Below are positions 40,999 to 51,501 of a stretch of 64,000 nucleotides of DNA, piece after piece. Under the pieces are notes generated by a model that worked only from the letters and a program-made list of their open reading frames with translations, was not told where the DNA came from and made no database searches. This DNA is from Trichoplusia ni (lineage: Eukaryota > Arthropoda > Insecta > Lepidoptera > Noctuidae), in assembly GCF_003590095.1 (NCBI RefSeq), contig NC_039481.1, forward strand, positions 12,121,895-12,185,894, written 5' to 3'. The position numbers and the translations under genes are program-made. Every line of letters begins with the position of its first letter. Position 1 is the first letter of the stretch.

Positions 40999-41307
40999 AT
41001 GCCTCGACATAGAACATTAACGAACCGGAGTGAGAGACAAATAAGAAGGAATATTTCTCTAAGAGGAAGGAATAATTCCCCATCAGTAGTATTAGATAGT
41101 AATATGATTTTGAGAGATGCATTTAAATGTGCTCTCAATGTCATTCCAAATGTGTTTTTAAGTTATGATTGTGGATTAATGAATTTAGAGTGCAGGTTTT
41201 GCAATGCGAAACATTTTGAATCTGAAGTGACTTTAGGCGACCGAACTGCATTCACTTCATGTTGTCACAAGGGTAAAGCAATATTACCACCCTTAAAGTC
41301 AAAATAA
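40999..41307 (+). pseudogene. Helitron transposase fragment, N-terminal zinc-motif region
   Basis: This is a 102-codon frame from an ATG. A basic N-terminus is followed by CRFCNAKHF (residues 65-73) and CCHKGK...LPPL (88-99). Autonomous insect Helitrons have this C-x2-C-x-A-x-H/F ... CCHxGKxxLPxL arrangement before their Rep domain, as I recall it. The frame then ends at a stop just after LPPLKSK, where relatives continue, and similarity resumes in another segment from about 41400. This is a degraded fragment and not a working gene. Confidence 0.6.
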
Positions 41308-41377
41308 ATATTTTAAATCATTATATGATGGACTTACTTCAAATGAACCTTCAATAAAAAGTAAACAAAAAATTATT

Positions 41378-41944
41378 TTGAAAATATTGGGAAATATAAT
41401 TCATGTTTTGCTATGGTTAGCTCCGAAGCAAAAGTTGCTGAGGCAGTTACAAGTGGAGTGTATTATTTCAAAATACATGATGTTTTTTTATCACAGATCA
41501 GGCCCAATGACTGCCGCATATGGTTGCTCACCATGTTATGCACAATTATATTTTTATGATGTTGACACTGCCATTAATTATAGATTACAAGAACGATTAT
41601 TATTTGTTATTATCCAAACATGTAACAACAACATAATGCGTGAAATTTCACTGGAATTGGAACGCAGTAATCCTTTTGTGCGGTCATTCATTGCAATGAA
41701 AGATCATTGTCAGAGAGTCGAAAATCAAAACAAAGAAATTTGTATGCTCATTAAAGTAAATCATGATTTAGATCTACGCCGATTTAATGATGCAGTTCAA
41801 ACTGATGTAGCAGTAATATTTAGTACAGTTGATGGGGAGCCACCTTTTGAACGAAATATGATTTGTTTTTCAAAAGTTAATGGTATAATTAAGAATATCT
41901 CAGTTTTATTGCAATATGCGATAAAAAATGCTCTAAATGGATAG
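41378..41944 (+). pseudogene. Helitron transposase fragment, region before Rep
   Basis: This is an open frame of about 188 codons without a proper start (its first codon is TTG). It contains YAQLYFYDVDTAINYRLQE near residues 54-72, NPFVRSFIAM near 97-106, RRFNDAVQTDVAVIF near 132-147 and DGEPPFER near 151-158. These match in order the conserved stretch that precedes the Rep (HUH nuclease) domain of Helitron proteins. The frame ends soon after DGEPPFER. The HUH motif, the Rep catalytic tyrosines and the helicase are absent. It belongs with the fragment at 40999-41307 and would be non-functional. Confidence 0.65.
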
Positions 41945-42208
41945 TATTTTTAACGCATGATTTTTTGTTTTGCATCCTCTTATAGCATGTTTTGTTTTAG
42001 TAAACATATTTTCTTTTAATTTCATATAATTTGTTCAAAAAAGAAATTGGCAAATAACAGTCTTGGTCAAATCTGTGGTTATAGTAGTTTAGTTTTCGAC
42101 AGTAGAACCTTAATAATGTTTGAATATTATATTTTAATAATGTATATTAAGTCACTTACAATTTAAATTTATTATATGGTCGAATTTCGACCACTGGGCG
42201 ACCACTAG

Positions 42209-45200
42209 TAAAATTAAATAGGGTATATTACATTTCAACAATGTGGAATAAAGGATTGAGACAATATAGAAGGATATTTTTGTAGATATATAATAGCCCC
42301 ATACTTACCCCAGCACAAAATCCTACAACTTCAAACATGAATCACTTCAAAGTCTCTCCTTAATCCTTTTTTTAATATCACTTAAAGTATTACTGTAATA
42401 ATATTTTGGAGCAATTTACGAATATAAGAAAATTTACTGAGGGCCTTACGATCGGGGCGGTAATAAGCGTGGGTGACGTCACGGCCCTGAGATAAAGAAC
42501 CAGTGAAATGTGAGATAACACCGCGTTAGGTCCACGAGTCTTTTCTTATTTTATTAAAGAGTTACCTTTTGGTGTCCGGTGTGGACGAATGGAAATCTAT
42601 TCAAAAAATCTTGAAATTATTGCGTAATAGATAAGGTTCACATAATTTACAATAATTTTATAGATTAAAGCTAATTTAATGTTCTTGATTTGAAAACCCT
42701 CAGTTTTTTTTATTCTTTTAAAAATACTTTAAACTGTAGTCGTGACAATTTAGTTGAACACAAAAATATCAGGGTTTTCGTCATTTATTATTAATGATAG
42801 AGTTAGAAACAGGTTAAAACAGAGGTCATCCTTATTTCGAAAGTCATTTTTAAAATAGTGCAGTTAATTAGCAGGTTTGGCCTTTGTAATTAATCAGTTC
42901 CCGAGCAGTCTTGTTCCATGCAGCGACTTTCTCAAAGAAAGAATTTAGCATTGATCTCTAAACTTACTCTCGTGTGCTCTCTCGTTGCTGGCATTTTTAT
43001 GCAAACGACTTCTTTAAGTCCCTATTAGTCTCATTTACATGGCTTTTTAATTAACTCAAGAGCTACGTATTATGCAGACCTCTATAAACTAAAAAATAAA
43101 CATTCTTGACAGAACTTGTGGCGATGAGAATATTTAATCATTTAAAGCAGATTATTATTAATTCAATATTGCATGCAATAAAAATAATAATGAAAATATC
43201 ATGAGGTTGAGCTAAAAATACAGTGACGAATTGATTTGTTGTGATTTCTCGCGAGCAAACTCAATAATGGTAAAAAGGGTTAAGTTTCCTCCTAACAGAT
43301 ATTCTTTATTACCCAAACGATCGTTTCCTATTGAGGATTAGAAACCCACGCGGAATCGGAATTGTCATAATACCTATAATAATATATGAAATTTATCTGA
43401 GTTATAAAATTGTCTTTTTAAATCTTTATTTCATGCAGACAATTTAGAGAGGTTCAAAATGTGGAAAATACAAAAATTTTCTTAAACTAATTTACTAAAA
43501 AAAATAGCAAATGATTGGTTAAGTTTTCTACTAATGGAAAGCAAATATAACGTCTTTGTAAATAGTACGATAGAAATATAAATAGAACTTAAACTCTCCT
43601 ACATAACATTAAAAAGTGAAACACATTAGTAACTTAAAATACTTTCTTTATTTAACTGAGTCTGTTGCGAGCCAATTATATTAAAGTCGGAGTATTCACG
43701 CTCATTTCACCGTGCCCCAACCACCTCGTACTATCATACCTATGTGTAGAGAACGTATGTCGTATATAAAACCTTATTTAATAGCTTTTCTTACAACCTT
43801 TGGATGGATAAGAAGAAAAAGTAGGGTAGGCTATGGCGTAATCTTATTCTGCCTCAACGCGTCGGCGTGAGCTGTGATTCGGAAAAAGCTCATGTCACGG
43901 TGTACAGATTGACCAAGGAAAGTCGATGATCAAATATTTTAATCGGGAGAGGCTGAGGCACCTAACAGAAAATGACTGCTAACGTAATATTATAATGCTG
44001 CACGGACTAGCCAAGCTTTGCCACCAAAATTGCTTCTGTGAGTCCGACATCCAGTCTTACGTCCCACACCCATATACTAAAAAATGTTATTCCAAACACG
44101 GAACACTGAAATGCACAAGAACTCTAACTTGGCCGGATTTTTTAATTTTGAATTATAACAGCAAATTAGGGGTCCGAAATGGCTGCAATAACGCTCATTT
44201 AGGGGTAACTAACGTTTTATTCGTAGGTCGCGGGTCGTTTCCGGCAAAAATATGCGCTCGCGTACCAAGGCGCCGTATTTAACCCGGACCGGCTTTAAGA
44301 AATTCTCTTTATTGTTTATTTGTGGCGAAACTATGTGCGGGGCTAATGAACTCGCCTAACGAACTTTAAATACTTCTTTTCATTTTGTGATCCGTTGGTG
44401 TTTTGCAATGATGGAACTCAATATTTATTTAACAGAAAGAAAGCCGAATTATACACATATTGTATAATTGCGTAACTTTTATTTTACAATTATGGGAAAA
44501 CCCTTGCCTGTAATGTGAAACAGTCAAAAAGTAGCGTCTAAATTGTGAAATGAAAGATGCTTCCAAAGATGACTAAAACTTGTACGAGAATGTTTACGAA
44601 GCAGCATTCTAGCAATCGAACTGTGTTCTAGATCAAGTGTTTTGACATATCATATGACGTGATATAATATACCTATTTCACATTCACGTTAAATAATCTG
44701 TAATAACATTTGTTATTGGTTATTTTTAAAGCAATCAGTAGAGCCCGTAAAGGTCTCACCTACCTGATATTTATCTGCCGCCCTCAAGCTTAGGATTACT
44801 ACGAAGTTAGTGCCAGTCTGTTAATCAGATGTCCAACTATTCAGTGAAGAAGATAATACCTACACATTAAATGTCTCATAAACTGTGAAATTTATTTTAC
44901 ACTAAATGATTTCCAACATACGCTACGTAAAACACATTTTAGAAGCAAACATAAATATTTTCCACATCCGTACATAGCAGGAAACAGGTTAATAAATCCG
45001 AGTTTCTATTTCGTAACTGGTTTATCTGGAAAACTTAGAGTTTAGGTACCGGGTGGAGTGTTTTGCGGGAGCCCGGGAATGTCGGACCGACGCAAATCCC
45101 CCATCGATCTCTATGCTAATGCCGGGATCTAGGAGTTGCTTTTTGAACCTGTTTGCTTGAGTATTTTAGTGTTAACTACTTAAATTAAGTACCCACCTAG

Positions 45201-45942
45201 ATTTGGACTAGATCGTTTGTAAAATAAATTTATATCTTATTATTGGTTGGTTTCAGAATAAGAGAGTCTTTTATTAACTCCAATTGTTGTTGATAGACAA
45301 CTTGAAAGAAGCACTATTTGCTCGAAACAAAAAAGTTCATAGATATATCCGTTTTTTTTCATGAACGCGTACAAAAAAAGACGAGATCTTCTTTTCTATT
45401 GTTAACCTGTACAGGACAAAGCTAATCTTTTGTTTTTCACTGAAGGTACATTTTTGTGTTACTTAGGATTCAAAGAGGTAGGTAACGTAAGAATCGTTTC
45501 TGGAAACCCTCGTTCTCGCAGACAGCTAATGTGCCTATCTAATAAACTCAATACACTATCAAATTTATCCACATCACTTATAATTTGAATATGTGGTCCT
45601 CCGAGATTTTTTTTTAACATACAGCATCTTTTTTTCTATTTTCATCATAAACACAATTTTGCCTTTTATTTTAAAATAATATTTTCCGCCTAATAAAACA
45701 TTCAGCACAAATCGGAAACACATTAAAAGCTTAAGGTTGTATGTAGGAAATACAGAAAACATTTAAAAAGACAACTGTATTCCATAAATTGCTAAATATT
45801 TATGCTCAAAATGTAGCTTTTGTTAAGCCCTTTTTGGTCAATATAAATTTACGGATCAATAACAATTGGATTGCATAATTTATTGCAAAAACTTGCATGC
45901 AAATTTTGAATCACAAGGCTGTTTTCGGACATGTTGCAACAA
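42209..45942. other. Non-coding stretch of 3.7 kb, no gene recognised
   Basis: The sequence is AT-rich with more GC-balanced patches at about 42440-42540, 44160-44300 and 45050-45130. A 95-codon frame at 43995-44282 shows no domain and is probably chance. No tRNA or transposon terminus was recognised. Confidence 0.5.
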
Positions 45943-46024
45943 GCAGTCGTGGCCGAGTGGTTAAGGCGTCTGACTCGAAATCAGATTCCCAGTGGGAGCG
46001 TAGGTTCGAATCCTACCGGCTGCG
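45943..46024 (+). tRNA. tRNA-Ser (anticodon CGA)
   Basis: The gene is 82 nt with no intron. The acceptor arm GCAGTCG pairs with CGGCTGC through one G-T wobble. The D arm is GGCCGAGTGGTTAAGGC, and the anticodon loop CT-CGA-AA sits in a TCTGA/TCAGA stem. The long variable arm (TTCCCAGTGGGAGC) is typical of serine tRNAs. The T arm is TAGGTTCGAATCCTA, which also supplies the B box, and the discriminator is G. CCA is not encoded, as in eukaryotes. A run of five T (46030-46034) is a good RNA polymerase III terminator. It decodes UCG. Confidence 0.95.
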
Positions 46025-46152
46025 AAATCTTTTTGATTTGCGACTTTTTAAGAGCTTTTTTTTAATATAATATAATAATAATAATATCTTTATTTCGAAC
46101 CAGAGTCCATATTTAGAAATACAATTTAAATACTGTTAAGGAACACATTAAC

Positions 46153-48969
46153 TCACTTAACGCTAAAAACAAGAATCGACGGTTTTTGTATAGCCATCCA
46201 GTGCCTCATGATATCATTATTTATGTCCTGAGATACAACGGCCAGAAAACTGTTAGCGCCATCCCTCACCCGCCGCAATAGGGATGCAATTCTTTTTCGC
46301 CTTATGGCAAAAAAGTCGTCTATACGAGCCTCTGCGAACATCCCCGAAGCGCTGCAGAAGCGAGGTAGACCCAACAGCATCCTGTATCCGTTATTATACT
46401 GGACCCGTAAGGCACTGTAGGCCTTCTGCGTATACTTGACCCATAGGCTGCACGTGTAAAAAGATTGACAGTACGCTTTGAATAGCGTGTTTTTAATTGG
46501 TTTTGAACAACGTGCAAACCTACGAGCCAGCATATTGCATCGAACCGACAGTGCCCTACGTTCCCTCTCCAGATCCATATCATCACTCAGACTATCTACG
46601 ACCCAGTGACCCAAGTACTTAAATTGTTTGACCCATGTTAGTGGTGATCCATTAAGTAGGACTGGTGGAACGTCATAACTTTTAGTGCCCGCTTTAAAAA
46701 GCATTAATTCACTTTTTTTAATATTGTACTTGAGCCCATGAGCCGCCGCATATGCTTCACAAATTCGAATCAATTTGTTCAATGCACTGATCGAAGGACT
46801 CAGCAAAACCATGTCATCTGCGTAGCTAATATTATTTGTCGTGTTTCCATTGATGGAACACCCAACATTGGCTTTGCTGAGTTCAACGATCAGCCCATTA
46901 ATATACAGATTAAACAATTTTGGCGAGGTTATACCCCCCTGCCTGACTCCGCAATCTAATCTATACTCGTCAGAATATGAGTCTGCCCACCTCACAACAT
47001 TCATTTGATTGCTGTACCAATACCTAAACAGATTAATAGTAACCTCTGGCACAGTTGTTTCTGCTAACATCTTTTCCCATAGTCTGTCATATGACACTAA
47101 ATCAAATGCCTTCGACAGGTCCAGAAAACAGGCATATACTGGCGTTTTTCTGCTCGTATAGTACTGAACAGTATGCTTGAGGCAAAGAATAGCAGTCTCA
47201 GTAGATAGTTTGGATTGAAACCCAAACTGAGCGTCACTTAATGACATATGCTTATTCAATTGCTTATCAAGCAGACTGTCCAGCACCTTCGCTAAGATAG
47301 TAGCTAGCGAAATGGGCCTGTAGTTGGACCCGTCGGAGGCGTCACCTGTTTTGTTTTTGATGATTGGTACAACAACCGTCTTCATTAAATCATCAGGGAG
47401 ATATGAGTGGCTGATACAAAAATTATAAAACATCGCCAAAACTCGCGGAAGATGTTTGCCAGCAAACCTCAAATGCTCTATGCTGAGACCGTCATGCCCA
47501 GGTGACTTCCCTCTCTTCATACCATTAATTATTGCTACAATATCCTTCGCACGAACCAAAGTATTCATGTCGGACATGACAGTATCAGCACGAGGTCTTT
47601 TTGAAGAAAGCGCCCCTTGGATGTTACAGGGCTGAGGCTGTACCATAAATTGGTCCTTAAATAAATTAGAGATGCCTTTATGATCACAAATACCATTCAT
47701 GCTCACGGGTAAACTATTCTTTGGCACAAGTTTGTTCGTAAGTTTCCAAAAACTATTAAAATCTTTCGCTTTGTGATGCGTGGCTAACATGTCCACCTGA
47801 AGTTGTAATTCATTATTCTGGCACCACTTTATTTTAGATTTAAAAACCCTTTTTGTTTCGCACATATTATTATAGATTGGACCAATAGTGGGTTTGCCAC
47901 ACTGAATCCAGGTCAAATAAGCTATACGGGCCTGGTCATGAGCACTACGGACATGTTTATTCCACCCTATTACCCGGGGTTTCTTTTTGTGAAGAATATA
48001 ACTGCGTACCGCCCCCTCCCTCAGTATTTTCACAATATTATTATACATATTACTAATTATCACTTTATGATCTACATTATTGCACAACTTTCCATCACAG
48101 CCAGTAAACTCAGTCGGATAATCTAAATCTCTAAATAAACTATTACATATTTTATTATACTGCTCAATTTGTTTTGTATCTCTAGTACCCCACACTATTT
48201 TATTAGGAACTCTAACACTATGTACTATCTTAGGGCTAATCATATTGATATTACAGCTTAATATTAGAGGGAAATGATCAGACCAATATACATCATACTT
48301 AACATTAATATTAGTTACAGTACTCCAGGCATTTTCCGTTACTAGACAGTGGTCTAACCACCTTCTAGAGCCATGCGAATCACTTATGTATGTGTAGGTG
48401 TCAGATGTTATGCCTAACCGTTCAAGATCCACACAAATCCATTTCTGTTCACTACAAAAGTTTATAAGTTCCTTACCAAACGCCTCACTCGGGTGCGCGT
48501 TGAAATCTCCCATAATATAAATCGACTCTAAATCACAACTCTCTATAATGGCACTAATCTCACCGAGACAACTCGTAAACTCCGCTAGATTTTCAGTTAC
48601 GTCCACAGGCATGTACACAGAAAACACAATAAACGATCTGCTCGTCGCAGTCGATACTTTTATAGCCGATAGACGTACACTTTTACACTGTATCACTGTT
48701 ACATTTGGAAAGATGCTCTTTCTCCATAGAAGAGCTACGCCTCCGTGCGGTCTCCCCCGCAACATTCCCGATGTCGTATCCACAGCAGAAGTAGCAGTGT
48801 AGCTGAAGTTGTCATCAATGGTTCCCAAAAAAGATAGTTCATGGGGCATACACCAAGTCTCTTGAAGTGCTATTATATCACCTTGTTTACATAATGCACG
48901 AATGCAATCCACAGATCGTCTTACCGATCTACAATTATAACTAATGAAGGTACAATTCTTATCCATCAT
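46153..48969 (-). CDS. LINE ORF2: APE endonuclease plus reverse transcriptase
   Basis: It nicks the target DNA and copies the element RNA at the nick. I take the first ATG (48969). The frame is open upstream to a GTG at 48990. Counting from 48990, the endonuclease domain covers about residues 13-245, with NCRSV (19-23), LQETW (42-46), GDFNAHP (161-167) and SDHFPL (237-242), all expected catalytic landmarks. The reverse transcriptase covers about 500-770, with NYRPISL, FLDLSKAFD (622-630, Asp624), GVRQGGITSP and YADD (723-726). The catalytic aspartates are all present. The length of about 940 residues fits an EN-RT protein without RNase H. ORF1 lies immediately upstream in the same frame. No damage is visible, so it may be functional. 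Confidence 0.93.
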   Translation of the reverse strand: MMDKNCTFISYNCRSVRRSVDCIRALCKQGDIIALQETWCMPHELSFLGTIDDNFSYTATSAVDTTSGMLRGRPHGGVALLWRKSIFPNVTVIQCKSVRLSAIKVSTATSRSFIVFSVYMPVDVTENLAEFTSCLGEISAIIESCDLESIYIMGDFNAHPSEAFGKELINFCSEQKWICVDLERLGITSDTYTYISDSHGSRRWLDHCLVTENAWSTVTNINVKYDVYWSDHFPLILSCNINMISPKIVHSVRVPNKIVWGTRDTKQIEQYNKICNSLFRDLDYPTEFTGCDGKLCNNVDHKVIISNMYNNIVKILREGAVRSYILHKKKPRVIGWNKHVRSAHDQARIAYLTWIQCGKPTIGPIYNNMCETKRVFKSKIKWCQNNELQLQVDMLATHHKAKDFNSFWKLTNKLVPKNSLPVSMNGICDHKGISNLFKDQFMVQPQPCNIQGALSSKRPRADTVMSDMNTLVRAKDIVAIINGMKRGKSPGHDGLSIEHLRFAGKHLPRVLAMFYNFCISHSYLPDDLMKTVVVPIIKNKTGDASDGSNYRPISLATILAKVLDSLLDKQLNKHMSLSDAQFGFQSKLSTETAILCLKHTVQYYTSRKTPVYACFLDLSKAFDLVSYDRLWEKMLAETTVPEVTINLFRYWYSNQMNVVRWADSYSDEYRLDCGVRQGGITSPKLFNLYINGLIVELSKANVGCSINGNTTNNISYADDMVLLSPSISALNKLIRICEAYAAAHGLKYNIKKSELMLFKAGTKSYDVPPVLLNGSPLTWVKQFKYLGHWVVDSLSDDMDLERERRALSVRCNMLARRFARCSKPIKNTLFKAYCQSFYTCSLWVKYTQKAYSALRVQYNNGYRMLLGLPRFCSASGMFAEARIDDFFAIRRKRIASLLRRVRDGANSFLAVVSQDINNDIMRHWMAIQKPSILVFSVK

Positions 48970-48993
48970 CAACAGTATGTAATATTTCACATA

Positions 48994-50244
48994 TTAAACA
49001 ATACCCTCCGTCCTCATTTTTAAATTATAAAAACGACGGAAAGATATCCCCTCAGGCCACAAATTATTGTCCATGAATATATCCAACTTATGCTTAGGTA
49101 CCAAGATCTTAAAAGAATTGTATTCCTTTTCTTTTTTCATATAAATTGGTTCTAAGGTTACTCGCACCTTCGTTCTATTCCATAAATATGAAGAAATGTC
49201 ATCAATCGTGGTATTTTTGTTAACATTATATATCATAATCGGTATCTTCAAATCTGCCGCCTTAAATTTAGCATTTAATTCAATATCGGCTCCACCTTTT
49301 TGACCTATAAATCGATTTCTTAAACTCTTCCTCTGAGCTGTCTTCCATCCATCACTATAATCATGTTTTTTCCATTCACCTTCTTGCATAATTTCAACAA
49401 ACGTTTTGCGATTTGAAAAACTCGCAGCTATCTCTTTCTCGGACGCTGCACTCATACCCGCCACGGACGATCGCTTAGTCGCAGTCGCAGCTGTCTCTTT
49501 CTCGCACGTTGCACTCGTACTCGGAACGGACGATCGTTCATTCGCGATCGCGGGAACGGTTATTTCTTGCTCTTGTGTTCGTTCATTCTTATAAAATGAC
49601 TCACAGACTTTTATAGTTTGAATTAACGTCTCACTGGTATTATTTGACGCTTGTGTGCTATCTATGCAAACAGGTGTAGATGTTCTTGGCGGGATTTGCT
49701 GGATATTAGCGGATCTATTGTCATAATCACAAATATTTACATCGCTCGAGACTCCCGCGTTTTTATTGCTTAAACAGATCTGCGAGTTTGAAATATTTGA
49801 TATGAAATTACTTTTGAGCTCGGAAAGTTGTACTTTAGTGACATAAGTATCCTTTACAATTTTCAAATCATTTTGCAAAACCAGTATATCTTTTAATAAT
49901 CTTGTGACGTCGATATGATCGAACGTAATAGGAGGTAATTTTTGTAATTCTCGAGCTACAAAAGTAGGTGTTAACTCCGGATTTATTTCCTTAAACAGGG
50001 ATAAGATGTCGTACAGGTCCTTCTCCTTTTTACCAGCATTTTTCCTCGTTATTTTACGCTTCTGGGTATTCACTGAATCAAATAACAAATTTTTAGCTGT
50101 TTCAATTTCTTGAGACGAAAACGCCGATACACACAATCGGACGATTGACTCTTCATCCATCACTTCAGCCTTATTTTGAATAAAGCATAAAACTTCATTT
50201 ATAACTATTTTGCAGTTACTGCATTTCACAATGTTACAAGTCAT
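48994..50244 (-). CDS. LINE ORF1: RNA-binding (gag-like) protein
   Basis: This 416-residue protein starts from a true ATG. ORF1 proteins coat the element RNA and deliver it to the nucleus. The N-terminus has clustered cysteines (C3, C8, C11, and C21 in VLCFIQ), possibly a degenerate zinc-finger or PHD-like motif. A charged helical region follows, with RKITRKNAGKKEKDLYDIL and the conserved-looking LPPITFDHIDVTRLLKDIL. A Ser/Thr/Ala-rich linker holds two imperfect 20-residue repeats around RSSVPSTSA and RSSVAGMSA. The C-terminal part (about 325-415), with IPIMIYNVNKNTTIDDI and WPEGISFRRF, has an RRM-like pattern. It lacks CCHC knuckles. It ends with TAA; one codon later comes the GTG, and eight codons after the stop comes the ATG of ORF2, all in the same frame. 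Confidence 0.85.
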   Translation of the reverse strand: MTCNIVKCSNCKIVINEVLCFIQNKAEVMDEESIVRLCVSAFSSQEIETAKNLLFDSVNTQKRKITRKNAGKKEKDLYDILSLFKEINPELTPTFVARELQKLPPITFDHIDVTRLLKDILVLQNDLKIVKDTYVTKVQLSELKSNFISNISNSQICLSNKNAGVSSDVNICDYDNRSANIQQIPPRTSTPVCIDSTQASNNTSETLIQTIKVCESFYKNERTQEQEITVPAIANERSSVPSTSATCEKETAATATKRSSVAGMSAASEKEIAASFSNRKTFVEIMQEGEWKKHDYSDGWKTAQRKSLRNRFIGQKGGADIELNAKFKAADLKIPIMIYNVNKNTTIDDISSYLWNRTKVRVTLEPIYMKKEKEYNSFKILVPKHKLDIFMDNNLWPEGISFRRFYNLKMRTEGIV

Positions 50245-50322
50245 TTTTTAACAAATTTTGTTCGCACTACCGCACAATACGCACATCGACCGCACGCAAT
50301 GACGCGCGAGCGCAGACTGAAG

Positions 50323-50354
50323 TATTTTAAGTTTGTAATATTTTAAGTTTGTAA
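50323..50354. repeat. 16-bp direct repeat at the 5' edge of the LINE
   Basis: TATTTTAAGTTTGTAA occurs at 50323-50338 and again at 50339-50354, directly abutting. It begins where the CpG-rich LINE leader ends, so it may mark the 5' junction. Confidence 0.85.
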
Positions 50355-51423
50355 TGTATTTTTTTACATTTTTTTGTTTAGTAAGGACCACTTTAGGTAT
50401 GTCCGTATAAAGTTAAAACCTATGTTACAGGATTCAGATAAAGGACTATCAAGTTTATATTTCAGTTTGTGTATTGGGTTTTTCATAATTTACTTTTTCG
50501 CTTGTTATTTTAACCTTTTTCGAAAATGTGATTCTTGTAAAACATTTTACTATATCTGGCTTGGTTATAGTTTTAAGCATCATTTTTCATGAGGTCCACA
50601 TTAAGTCCTTCAATACAGGATAGAGTTTTATGCATAGATAACATTGAGGATAACATAATCCGATTACTTAAAAAGCACTAAGTTATTGTTAATCATGCTT
50701 TTATATAGAAGTCAAAAATAAATTGTTATAACTTATAACGTATTAGGGATGTTGTTTGTTGCTTACTGTTGCAGGTTATTTAATGAAGATTTTAAGTCAT
50801 TTCCCTATTGAAATATAAAGCTTTTAATCCATTTTCATTAATTTCATAAAATAAAGTTGAATAATCAATGCTATCGAGTATTATCCGTGGCATATTCTGA
50901 TTAAAAAAACACGTAAACCCGATACTAAAAATAAATTTGGCATCCATGGAATTTGAGGTATTTTTAATAAAACCCCTGCCTTTGACAGGACTTTCCACTG
51001 TTAATGTCAATTTAGTCCCTTTGTTCAGACTGCTCGTAGTGAAATGCGTGTAGTGTTTCAAGGCAATGTGTAAATTCACAATTGTAATACTGTTCTTTTA
51101 CTATTACTTAACTTTGGATTTGAAATGGTTTTACTATTTTAGGCCCATAGATTGATTTTGAGAGAACTATGACCTATTACTGCTACATATAACGTTTTAT
51201 TCAATAAAATGTTTTTGAGGTAGTTTCAGTTTGCGTTAGGCTTATGTTTCTTAAAAGTTTTATTTCGAATATGAACAAATTGCCAATGCTTAAATAATTT
51301 ATTGATTGAGTTATTTTCGACTCTAAATTTGGCCGAAAACAGTGTAGCGATCCCGGTTACAACGTTAATTTAAGAATCCTAAAAATTAGGTAGGAAAAAT
51401 AATAATTTGAAAATAAATATATC
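50355..51423. other. Non-coding stretch between the LINE and the tRNA pseudogene
   Basis: This is AT-rich sequence with only short frames and no recognised motif. It probably represents host DNA or decayed repeats. Confidence 0.5.
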
Positions 51424-51501
51424 CGCAGTAGGATTCGAACCTACGCTCCCAGAGGGAATCTGATATCTAGTCAGACGCCTTAACCGCTCGGCCACGACTG
51501 C
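51424..51501 (-). pseudogene. tRNA-Ser(AGA) pseudogene
   Basis: It matches the intact tRNA-Ser(AGA) genes at 60-64 kb, including the D arm, variable arm and T arm. It lacks four bases in the 3' acceptor strand: the intact plus-strand text CGCAGTCGGTAGG reads CGCAGTAGG here. It also has T for A just 3' of the anticodon (loop CT-AGA-TA). The acceptor stem cannot close, so it is almost certainly not charged. A and B boxes survive, so it could still be transcribed. Confidence 0.85.

Larger units (their letters stand above)
39332..42208 (+). mobile_element. Internally deleted Helitron with Rep/helicase remnants (about 2.9 kb)
   Basis: The proposed start is A|TCTATATATTAATACG at 39332. The proposed end is a hairpin (GGTCGAATTTCGACC, 42178-42192), a 12-nt spacer and CTAG|T (42205-42208), which is the classical Helitron 3' architecture. 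Two reading-frame fragments between them (40999-41944) resemble the region upstream of the Rep domain in Helitron transposases. After the second fragment only about 260 bp remain, so the Rep and helicase domains are gone. A 73-bp tandem pair and a set of strong GC hairpins lie in the 5' half. The ends are visible in the sequence. Treating them as one element is inference. Confidence 0.65.
46053..50322 (-). mobile_element. Apparently full-length non-LTR retrotransposon (LINE), two ORFs, about 4.3 kb
   Basis: Read on the minus strand it has a short CpG-rich 5' leader (about 50322-50245), ORF1 (50244-48994), ORF2 (from 48969 or 48990 to 46153), a 3' UTR of about 65 nt with AATAAA (46094-46089), and a tail of ATT repeats. 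Both frames are open, which suggests recent insertion. TTTTAAG at 46046-46052 and again at 50326-50332 could be a short target-site duplication, but this is tentative. The endonuclease is APE-type and no RNase H domain is evident, consistent with the Jockey/CR1 side of the LINE tree. I cannot assign the clade. Its 3' end lies about 20-30 bp past the terminator of tRNA-Ser(CGA). Confidence 0.85.
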
